From: CAJXQU01 sp965223825
GTDB taxonomy: Bacteria; Pseudomonadota; Gammaproteobacteria; CAJXQU01
DNA: 64,000 nucleotides
Direction of reading: 5' to 3'
Assembly: GCA_965223825.1 (NCBI GenBank)
Contig: OZ245018.1
Span: forward strand, 1,550,001-1,614,000
Numbering within the stretch: the stretch's first letter is position 1; the number at the start of each line of letters is the position of its first letter. The notes under the pieces were generated by a model, which was given only the letters and a program-made list of their open reading frames with translations, did not search any database and was not told where the DNA came from. Both the position numbers and the translations under genes were made by a program. Positions 1 to 6,589 of this stretch are shown here, one piece after another.

Positions 1-714
1 GAATGGAATCGTTTTTGTGAGCGGCCAATGAAAGATTGGGTACGTGAGTTGTGTGACGCAGCAGATATTGTTGTGGCTCTGGGAGACTGTGCAACTTGGG
101 GTGGGATTCCTGCAACAGCACCGAATCCAACAGACTCGCAAGGTTTACAGTTTTTGAAGCGTGCAAATGGCGGCTTTCTCGGTGCAGATTTCGTCGCAAA
201 GTCGGGTTTACCGGTGATCAATATTCCAGGTTGTCCTGCCCATCCCGATTGGGTGACACAAATTCTAGTTGCAGTCGCGACGGGAAATGCTGGCTCTATC
301 ACGTTGGATGAATTCCAGCGGCCTAAAACGTTCTTCCAAAGTTTTACCCAGACCGGTTGTACGCGAAACATGCATTTTGCCTACAAAGTATCGACGACTG
401 AATTTGGTCAACGCAAAGGGTGCCTCTTTTACGATCTTGGTTGTCGAGGACCGATGACACATTCTCCTTGTAATCGCATTCTCTGGAATCGCGTTTCCTC
501 CAAAACCCGCGCAGGTATGCCTTGTTTAGGCTGTACAGAGCCTGAATTTCCTTTCTTCGATTTGGCCCCAGGTACCGTGTTTAAAACGCAAACTGTGATG
601 GGCGTACCCAAAGATTTACCAGAGGGTGTCAACAAGAAAGGCTATATCAAGCTTACTGCAGCCGCAAAAGCCGCGATGCCGGAGTGGGCCGAAGAAGATA
701 TTTTCGTCATCTAA
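1..714 (+). CDS. hupS: Uptake [NiFe] hydrogenase small subunit, 5'-truncated by window edge
   Basis: The frame is open from base 1, so the N-terminus lies outside the window; the ATG at 28 is internal. The product is the electron-transfer subunit carrying the Fe-S clusters that take electrons from the large subunit. Visible cysteine motifs are GDCATWGG near the start, GCPAHPDW, TGCTRNMHF, DLGCRGP...SPCNRILWN and MPCLGCTEPEFPFF, the normal small-subunit ligand set. It ends in DIFVI with no C-terminal membrane helix, unlike membrane-anchored group 1 enzymes. With the large subunit this resembles the soluble or peripheral group 2a (HupSL/Huc) type; the subgroup is inferred from remembered sequence. 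hupL follows after 17 bases. Whether a Tat signal exists cannot be judged here. Confidence 0.93.
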   Translation, partial: EWNRFCERPMKDWVRELCDAADIVVALGDCATWGGIPATAPNPTDSQGLQFLKRANGGFLGADFVAKSGLPVINIPGCPAHPDWVTQILVAVATGNAGSITLDEFQRPKTFFQSFTQTGCTRNMHFAYKVSTTEFGQRKGCLFYDLGCRGPMTHSPCNRILWNRVSSKTRAGMPCLGCTEPEFPFFDLAPGTVFKTQTVMGVPKDLPEGVNKKGYIKLTAAAKAAMPEWAEEDIFVI

Positions 715-731
715 TTAAGGGGATTCAAATA

Positions 732-2330
732 ATGTCAGCACAAATACAGACACTGGATATTTCTCCGGTTGGGCGCGTTGAAGGTGATCTAGACGTTCGC
801 GTCGATATTCAAGATGGCGTTGTCGTTAACGCTTGGACGTCAGCAGAATTATTTAGAGGTTTTGAATTAATTTTAAAAGATAAAGATCCACAAGCAGGGC
901 TGGTTGTTACCCCCCGTGCTTGCGGTATTTGCGGCGCATCGCATTTAACCTGTGCAGCTTGGGCACTCGACACAGCGTGGGGAACGGAGGTGCCGCGTAA
1001 CGGTATCATCGCGCGCAACTTGGGCCAATTAGCCGAAAGTTTGCAAAGTCTGCCACGTCATCATTATGGTTTATTTATGATCGACATGGTGAATAAGAAC
1101 TACAAAAATAGCCCGTTCTACGAAGAAGCGGTTAAACGTTGGTCGCCTTTTACTGGAACGAATTACGAGATCGGTGTGACGATTTCTGGTCGACCTGTGG
1201 AGATTTACGCCATGCTTGGTGGGCAATGGCCACACTCCAGTTATATGGTTCCGGGTGGGGTCATGTGTTCACCGACCTTATCTGATGTGACGCGATCGTG
1301 GTCAATCCTTGAGCATTTTCGTACAAATTGGATTGAACCGATCTGGTTGGGTTGTTCAATCGAACGTTATGAAGAAATTGAAACGTATGATGACTTCATG
1401 ACGTGGTTGGATGAAAGTCCTGATCATGCGAATTCTGATCTCGGCATGATGTGGCGAATGGGCATGGACATTGGCTTAGATAAGTATGGTAAAGGCTTGG
1501 ATAAATTCGTTTCTTGGGGTTATTTACCGCACGAAGATCGGTATAACCACCCGACGATCGAAGGGCGTAATGGCGCAGTACAAATGCCAAGTGGTGTTTT
1601 CGACGGTGCAACGGGCACGCACAAATTAATGGATCAAATGTTCACTCGCGAAGATACCACACATGCCTGGTATGACGAGCCGGGCGCTGCACATCCGTTT
1701 GATCGAAAAACGAACCCCATTGATAACAATACGCGCAGTTTTGAAGGTAAGTATTCATGGTCTACTGCTGTGGCCCATGCTGAAAATGGCCATTTAGAGG
1801 CTGGCCCGCTCTCACGTGAGCTGATTTACGGCGGCAATCACATGCAGGACTGGCAACATAAAGATGGCCTGGTGTTGGATATGTATAAAAACATGGGCGG
1901 GGCGAATGTCTTGCTGAGGCATTTTGCGCGTATGCACGAGTTTAAATATGTCTATCGTCAAATGGAGCGTTGCTTACGCGAATTCCGTCTTGATGAACCG
2001 TTTTATATCAAACCGAAAGAAAAGGATGGGCAAGGCTGGGGAGCCACTGAAGCAATCCGTGGTGCGTTGTGTCACTGGATCGACGTGGAAGGCGGAAAAA
2101 TCAAGAACTATCAAATTATCGCACCAACCACGTGGAATGTCGGTCCTCGCACTGGCGATGAAGAACGTGGCCCGATTGAAGAAGCATTGATCGGGACGCC
2201 GATCGCTGATCCTAGTGATCCGGTCGAAGTGGGGCATGTGGCGCGATCTTATGATTCTTGCTTGGTTTGTACCGTGCATGCGCATGATGCAAAAACGGGT
2301 GAAGAATTATCTCGTTTTAAAACATCTTAA
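732..2330 (+). CDS. hupL: Uptake [NiFe] hydrogenase large subunit, group 2a-like
   Basis: This is the catalytic subunit with the NiFe(CN)2CO centre that oxidises H2. The start at 732 follows AAGGGGA eight bases upstream and gives the typical MSAQIQTLDISPVGRVEGD opening; 532 aa. The proximal nickel motif is RACGICGASH (Cys64, Cys67), the distal motif DSCLVCTVH (Cys510, Cys513, His516). The usual distal motif begins D-P-C; here it is D-S-C. Cleavage after His516 by the maturation protease would release a 16-residue tail, and that protease is encoded downstream at 3208. Conserved blocks such as GQWPHSSYMVPGGVMC and APTTWNVGPR are intact. Family is near certain, subgroup 2a is inferred. Confidence 0.96.
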   Translation: MSAQIQTLDISPVGRVEGDLDVRVDIQDGVVVNAWTSAELFRGFELILKDKDPQAGLVVTPRACGICGASHLTCAAWALDTAWGTEVPRNGIIARNLGQLAESLQSLPRHHYGLFMIDMVNKNYKNSPFYEEAVKRWSPFTGTNYEIGVTISGRPVEIYAMLGGQWPHSSYMVPGGVMCSPTLSDVTRSWSILEHFRTNWIEPIWLGCSIERYEEIETYDDFMTWLDESPDHANSDLGMMWRMGMDIGLDKYGKGLDKFVSWGYLPHEDRYNHPTIEGRNGAVQMPSGVFDGATGTHKLMDQMFTREDTTHAWYDEPGAAHPFDRKTNPIDNNTRSFEGKYSWSTAVAHAENGHLEAGPLSRELIYGGNHMQDWQHKDGLVLDMYKNMGGANVLLRHFARMHEFKYVYRQMERCLREFRLDEPFYIKPKEKDGQGWGATEAIRGALCHWIDVEGGKIKNYQIIAPTTWNVGPRTGDEERGPIEEALIGTPIADPSDPVEVGHVARSYDSCLVCTVHAHDAKTGEELSRFKTS

Positions 2331-2343
2331 GCGGAAAAATAAA

Positions 2344-2371
2344 CCTCATTGGTTGTTTGAGACCAATGAGG
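2344..2371 (+). other. Intercistronic stem-loop after hupL
   Basis: A perfect 9-bp inverted repeat (CCTCATTGG / CCAATGAGG) with a 10-base loop lies 13 bases after the hupL stop. No T-run follows, so it looks more like an mRNA-stabilising or processing hairpin than an intrinsic terminator. It could set hupSL transcript levels above those of the downstream accessory genes. Confidence 0.5.
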
Positions 2372-2495
2372 TGTGTCCTGCAAAACCATTTTTACATTCT
2401 ATAAATACGTATAATAACGATCAGGCTGTTGAGCGCATTTTCAGTGTCTAAGCAAATGTGATCTTCTAATCTGGCGAATTCATGTAGGAGGATAT

Positions 2496-2810
2496 GTGGC
2501 CAAAATAGACGACGACCTCTTAAGATCTAAAATAGGAAAAATTATGGCCGAGGGGTTGGTCACGCAAACAGAACCATTTCCGGAAGATAACCACCAGTTT
2601 GAAGAGATTCTCAAGGAACTTCGCGAACTGGATCCGGATGATCTTGAACAAAAATTAGTAATTTCAGGTTTTGTTGATAAACCCTATGGCGAAGACGATC
2701 AACGCTGTTTGGAGTGCATGTATTACTTAGTTCATCGCAAGTGGTGTGACCTACCCGAATTAGCGGTGCCTGTAGAAGCTGAATGGTGGTGCAGGCTCTG
2801 GCGTATATAA
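2496..2810 (+). CDS. Small HiPIP-like Fe-S protein of the hydrogenase cluster, copy 1
   Basis: A 104-aa soluble protein with a GTG start preceded by AGGAGG. The acidic N-terminal half is predicted helical. The C-terminal part has four cysteines spaced C-x2-C-x8-C-x14-C within CLECMYY...HRKWC...EWWCRLWRI, close to the ligand spacing of high-potential iron-sulfur proteins. No signal peptide or membrane segment is seen. It is a diverged tandem paralogue of the next gene, sharing the C-MYY-x2-HRK-x-C-x2-PEL core. Small Fe-S proteins are known next to group 2a hydrogenases and are proposed to pass electrons to the respiratory chain; that role is inferred here. It sits between hupL and the maturation protease in the same direction. 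Confidence 0.8.
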   Translation: MAKIDDDLLRSKIGKIMAEGLVTQTEPFPEDNHQFEEILKELRELDPDDLEQKLVISGFVDKPYGEDDQRCLECMYYLVHRKWCDLPELAVPVEAEWWCRLWRI

Positions 2811-2849
2811 AAAATCCAAATGGGTTTTAAATAAGGTGGGGAGGGCGAG

Positions 2850-3173
2850 ATGAGCGACAAAGAGGAAGATGATCAACTACGGACGCAGTTAAAAAACATG
2901 TTAGAAGCAGGGCTTGAGGTGGAATTAGAACCACGGGCTTATGATCACGATGAGATCCAACGGGTTGTAGCTCGACTGCAAAAACTGGCCCCGGATGATT
3001 ACAAGTCGAAAATGAGCATTTCAGGTTTTACGCTCACTCCTTGGGGTGAAGGGGAAGATGAGCAAGCATGTGAGACCTGTATGTACTATAAAATACATCG
3101 AAAATTTTGCGAAATTCCCGAATTAATGCTGCCCGTTGAACCTGAGTGGTCTTGTCGGATCTGGCGCATTTAA
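2850..3173 (+). CDS. Small HiPIP-like Fe-S protein of the hydrogenase cluster, copy 2
   Basis: A 107-aa paralogue of the preceding gene, with an ATG start and a GGGGAGGG ribosome site. Its cysteines follow C-x2-C-x8-C-x14-C in CETCMYYKIHRKFC...EWSCRIWRI. Compared with copy 1 the N-terminal half is poorly conserved in sequence but of the same length and helical, acidic type, while the cysteine domain and the terminal W-R-I are retained. The duplication suggests two non-redundant electron carriers or a heterodimer. No export signal is seen, which matches a cytoplasmic-side hydrogenase. It lies 39 bases after copy 1 and 34 bases before the protease. The Fe-S assignment rests on cysteine spacing only. 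Confidence 0.8.
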   Translation: MSDKEEDDQLRTQLKNMLEAGLEVELEPRAYDHDEIQRVVARLQKLAPDDYKSKMSISGFTLTPWGEGEDEQACETCMYYKIHRKFCEIPELMLPVEPEWSCRIWRI

Positions 3174-3207
3174 ACGTAAACTGTTGAATAAAAAAACAAG
3201 GTTTCAG

Positions 3208-3678
3208 ATGTTATCAATCATAGGGTGTGGCAACCCGAATAGACAAGATGATGGTGTTGGTATTTATATCGCCGAGGCACTTCTTGATTATCAGCAAACA
3301 AATCACTTTTCCGAAGTTGCGATCTATGACGCAGGAACATCGGGTATGGATGTGATGTTCAAGGCGCGCGGCAGTGAAGCACTGATTATCGTCGATGCGA
3401 ACCTAAGCGAATCAGATGCAGGTAGTCTTTTTGTGGTGCCCGGGCAAGTGCTTGCGAACATGCCCGAACCCAGTTACAACCTACATGATTTCCGTTGGGA
3501 TAATGCCATTTATGCTGGTAAAAAAATTTACAAAGACGCTTTTCCCGATGACATTACGGTGTACCTCATCGAAGCAGAAACCGTTGAATTGGGAATTGGA
3601 ATCTCTGATCCGGTGAGAGCAACGGCAGACAAAGTGATCAAACTGATTAAAGCGCGCATGCAAAATTATGTGCAGTGA
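3208..3678 (+). CDS. hupW: Hydrogenase maturation endopeptidase (HybD/HupW type)
   Basis: This nickel-dependent protease trims the C-terminus of the hydrogenase large subunit after NiFe cofactor insertion. I start it at the ATG at 3208 (156 aa); the frame extends upstream but MLSIIGCGNPNRQDDGVG is the normal family N-terminus. Metal-binding positions are Asp15 in the DDG motif (Glu16 in E. coli HybD, often Asp in other types), Asp41 in YDAGTSG and His93 in NLHDF. Length and motifs are complete. Its substrate is most likely HupL encoded at 732. It follows the Fe-S protein genes and overlaps the next gene by 11 bases, which suggests translational coupling. Confidence 0.92.
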   Translation: MLSIIGCGNPNRQDDGVGIYIAEALLDYQQTNHFSEVAIYDAGTSGMDVMFKARGSEALIIVDANLSESDAGSLFVVPGQVLANMPEPSYNLHDFRWDNAIYAGKKIYKDAFPDDITVYLIEAETVELGIGISDPVRATADKVIKLIKARMQNYVQ

Positions 3679-3976
3679 GAAACACACCATTCGCATCGCC
3701 GATGGTAACCTCTACCTCGACCATGCGTTATACGAGACGTATTTCCATACAATTGAAACGGTCATACTGTTAAGTAAACCACCTCACATTCTAATAATGC
3801 CGGTGCTTCAGTCTGGGACGGGCGGCTTGCTCATGAAAATTCGTAATACTTGTGGTGATAGAGTCGTTCGTATTAACGAGTTTCTAGAAAATAATGAATT
3901 TCCGCTTCATGAAGAAATGATCATACCTGTCGTTTGGGATACTTCACTTGCGGCATTAGTGTTTAGTTTTAATTGA
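3668..3976 (+). CDS. Small protein of unknown function, hydrogenase cluster
   Basis: A 102-aa protein whose ATG lies inside the end of hupW (11-base overlap), so it is probably co-translated with the protease. I do not recognise a family. The sequence is compact and mixed alpha/beta, with a hydrophobic segment around residues 32-50 (ILLSKPPHILIMPVLQSGTGG) too polar for a clear membrane helix, and a C-terminal beta-rich segment ending in LVFSFN. It has Cys2 and Cys63 but no metal-binding pattern. Position suggests a maturation or assembly helper for the hydrogenase; this is inference. It is the last gene of the cluster. Confidence 0.7.
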   Translation: MCSEKHTIRIADGNLYLDHALYETYFHTIETVILLSKPPHILIMPVLQSGTGGLLMKIRNTCGDRVVRINEFLENNEFPLHEEMIIPVVWDTSLAALVFSFN

Positions 3977-4417
3977 GCCTCTACAATTTCAATTGAATCG
4001 TTTTTTCGAAAACATATTCTGTAATTTAAATGGTGCTCTATTTTAATTTTGAGACTTAACTTGCTATACGTCGCCGGGAAATAAAAGCGCTCAATATAAT
4101 CACAATAAGGAGTGACCAGATCAGCGATTCACAACGATCGCACCGATTGATTATTCTCCGAAGTTTCCCGGGATTGAATTAAATGACCAGACCATGTAAA
4201 TTTGCGCCGCATATACACTTACTCAGAATCTCTATATTAAGTTAAGTATTTATGGTAAGTTATTGATTACATTAAGACTGGCGTTGGTTAATAATAAATC
4301 GAACTTACTGCCATTTTGATTTAAAGCCCCAATGGGGCTTTTTTAGTATCTAACTATTATGAACACGTTATTCAACGAATTCGTTAATAACTCAACGACA
4401 ATTGTAAAGACCTGCCT
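3977..4417. other. Non-coding gap between hydrogenase cluster and leuB
   Basis: The 441 bases hold no convincing gene. Base composition is AT-rich. A perfect palindrome TTCAATTGAA occurs about 12 bases after the last hydrogenase-cluster stop and is followed by a T-rich stretch, but it has no loop and is a poor terminator. The only clear element is the intrinsic terminator at 4323-4345, about 350 bases downstream of the last stop, which leaves room for a small RNA or a long 3' untranslated region. Confidence 0.6.
4323..4345 (+). terminator. Intrinsic terminator
   Basis: Stem AAAGCCCC / GGGGCTTT with a 3-base loop (AAT) runs into a T-tract, the textbook form. It reads on the plus strand, upstream of leuB, so it ends either the hydrogenase transcript or an unannotated short transcript in the preceding gap. 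Confidence 0.85.
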
Positions 4418-5494
4418 ATGACTAAAAAAATTCTCGTCCTACCTGGAGATGGAATCGGCCCTGAAATCGTGGATGAAGCGGTTAAAGTAATTAACGCCTT
4501 AGTGTCTGATCACAATCTAGATGTTTTGATCGATCATGCGTTGATTGGTGGCGCTGCAATTGATGAATCAGGTAACCCATTACCGGACGCTACGTTACAA
4601 AAAGCACACGCCGCAGATGCGATTTTACTCGGTGCTGTGGGAGGCCCTAAATGGGAGCCACTCGATATTGCGATCAGACCGGAAAAAGGCTTATTAAAAA
4701 TCCGATCAGAACTGGCACTTTTCTCAAATTTACGTCCAGCTTTGACAGCACCACAACTCGTTGCAGCATCGAGCTTGAAAGAAGAGTTAGTGTCCGGTTT
4801 AGACATTATGATCGTACGAGAATTGACGGGTGGTATTTATTTCGGTCAACCACGCGGTATTCGTACACTCGAAAATGGGGAACGAGAAGGGTTTAACACC
4901 CTCGTTTATAAAGAGTCTGAGATTGAACGAATTGGTCGAAGTGCTTTTGAAATTGCGATGAAGCGTAATAAGCGTTTGTGCTCTATCGATAAAGCAAATG
5001 TACTTGAAGCGACCGAGTTATGGCGCGAAGTTATGGATAAGCTGTCAAAAGAATACCCAGAAGTCGCATTGAGTCATATGTATGTTGATAACGCTGCGAT
5101 GCAACTTGTCCGCAGGCCACAACAATTCGACGTTATGGTCACAACGAATATGTTTGGTGATATTTTGTCTGATCTGGCGTCAATGCTTACAGGTTCCATC
5201 GGTATGTTACCATCTGCGTCTTTAGATCAGCATGGTAAAGGCATGTACGAACCTATTCATGGATCTGCACCAGATATTGCGGGACAAAATCTCGCAAATC
5301 CGCTCGCGACAATTCTGTCCGTTGCTATGCTGCTTCGCTATTCTTTAAATGAGCCAGAGCAAGCTGATCGTGTAGAACAAGCGGTGGACCGAGTATTAAC
5401 AGACGGTTTCCGCACGCCAGATATTTATTCCGATGGAATGAAAAAAGTTAATACGGCTGAAATGGGTGATGCCGTGATCAATGCGCTTAAGTAA
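4418..5494 (+). CDS. leuB: 3-isopropylmalate dehydrogenase
   Basis: LeuB oxidatively decarboxylates 3-isopropylmalate to 2-oxoisocaproate with NAD+ in leucine synthesis. At 358 aa it is full length. The N-terminal LPGDGIGPEIV motif, the substrate-binding region RELTGGIYFGQPRG, and the C-terminal signature NMFGDILSDLASMLTGSIGMLPSAS with GMYEPIHGSAPDIAGQ are intact. leuC and leuD, which often precede it, are not adjacent; the upstream side is the non-coding gap. asd follows after 16 bases, the order seen in many Gammaproteobacteria. The ribosome site before the ATG is weak. Confidence 0.97.
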   Translation: MTKKILVLPGDGIGPEIVDEAVKVINALVSDHNLDVLIDHALIGGAAIDESGNPLPDATLQKAHAADAILLGAVGGPKWEPLDIAIRPEKGLLKIRSELALFSNLRPALTAPQLVAASSLKEELVSGLDIMIVRELTGGIYFGQPRGIRTLENGEREGFNTLVYKESEIERIGRSAFEIAMKRNKRLCSIDKANVLEATELWREVMDKLSKEYPEVALSHMYVDNAAMQLVRRPQQFDVMVTTNMFGDILSDLASMLTGSIGMLPSASLDQHGKGMYEPIHGSAPDIAGQNLANPLATILSVAMLLRYSLNEPEQADRVEQAVDRVLTDGFRTPDIYSDGMKKVNTAEMGDAVINALK

Positions 5495-5510
5495 CCGAGA
5501 TTAAAAAGTA

Positions 5511-6536
5511 ATGAGTGATCGTAAATTTAATGTTGCAGTCGTTGGTGCCACAGGGGCAGTTGGCGAGGCAATGCTTGAAATTCTAGCGGAAAGAAATTTT
5601 CCTATCGATGAGATTCATCTATTAGCGAGTAGCCGATCAGCGGGTACGACGATGATGTTCAACGGTAAGCCTGTCAAAGTGAAAGATCTTGAAACGTTTG
5701 ATTTTGCGGGTGTGCATATCGGTTTATTTTCCCCAGGGGCTTCTGTTTCGGCTATCTATGCGCCTAAAGCTGCCGACGCTGGCTGTGTTGTGATCGATAA
5801 CACGTCCCAGTTCCGCTATGACGATGATATTCCTTTGGTGGTACCACAAGTGAATCCACATGCCGTCGCGGATTATAAAAATCGAGGAATTATTGCAAAT
5901 CCTAACTGTTCTACCATTCAAATGCTGGTAGCTTTGAAACCAGTTTATGATGCTGTTGGAATCACGCGTATTAATGTCTGCACGTATCAAGCGGTTTCAG
6001 GCACAGGTAAAGAAGCGATCGAAGAACTTGCTGTGCAAACGGCTGCCTTGTTAAATGCAAAACCTATCGAAGCGAAAGTCTATCCAAAGCAGATCGCGTT
6101 TAATGCGATCCCGCAGATCGATGTGTTTTTAGAGAACGGTTACACAAAAGAAGAAATGAAAATGGTCTGGGAAACCCGCAAGATCATGGAGGATGATAGC
6201 ATTGAGGTGAATCCGACTGCCGTGCGCATTCCGGTCTTTTTCGGTCATTCTGAAGCGATCCATATAGAAACTCGTGAAAAATTGACAACTGAAAAAGCCC
6301 GAGAGTTGTTCGAAGCTGCACCGGGAATCGTTGTTATGGATGAGCGCGTGGATGGCGGTTATCCGACGGCAGTGTCTGATGCGGCGGGTAAAGATCCGGT
6401 TTTCATCGGGCGGATCCGTGAGGATATTTCACACCCAACAGGGCTGAATATTTGGGTTGTATCAGACAATGTTCGTAAAGGCGCTGCGTTAAATAGTGTT
6501 GAGATAGCTGAAATTTTAGTCAAAAATCATATATAA
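5511..6536 (+). CDS. asd: Aspartate-semialdehyde dehydrogenase
   Basis: Asd reduces aspartyl-phosphate to aspartate semialdehyde with NADPH, feeding lysine/diaminopimelate, threonine and methionine synthesis. The 341-aa protein has the NADP-binding motif VVGATGAVGEAML at residues 10-22, the catalytic cysteine in ANPNCSTIQ (about residue 131), YQAVSGTGKEA, and the substrate-binding histidine region FFGHSEAIHIE (about 240-250). It belongs to the short asd branch typical of Pseudomonas-like bacteria rather than the longer enterobacterial one. It lies between leuB and fimV, a conserved gammaproteobacterial order. Confidence 0.97.
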   Translation: MSDRKFNVAVVGATGAVGEAMLEILAERNFPIDEIHLLASSRSAGTTMMFNGKPVKVKDLETFDFAGVHIGLFSPGASVSAIYAPKAADAGCVVIDNTSQFRYDDDIPLVVPQVNPHAVADYKNRGIIANPNCSTIQMLVALKPVYDAVGITRINVCTYQAVSGTGKEAIEELAVQTAALLNAKPIEAKVYPKQIAFNAIPQIDVFLENGYTKEEMKMVWETRKIMEDDSIEVNPTAVRIPVFFGHSEAIHIETREKLTTEKARELFEAAPGIVVMDERVDGGYPTAVSDAAGKDPVFIGRIREDISHPTGLNIWVVSDNVRKGAALNSVEIAEILVKNHI

Positions 6537-6589
6537 AGGATAGTTATCCTGAATACATAAAGTGAATTCACAGATTTGAGGGGAGAAGT

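Noticed and set aside
1974..2285. A 103-aa minus-strand open frame inside hupL
   Set aside because: It lies wholly in the coding region of the hydrogenase large subunit on the other strand and has no family features.
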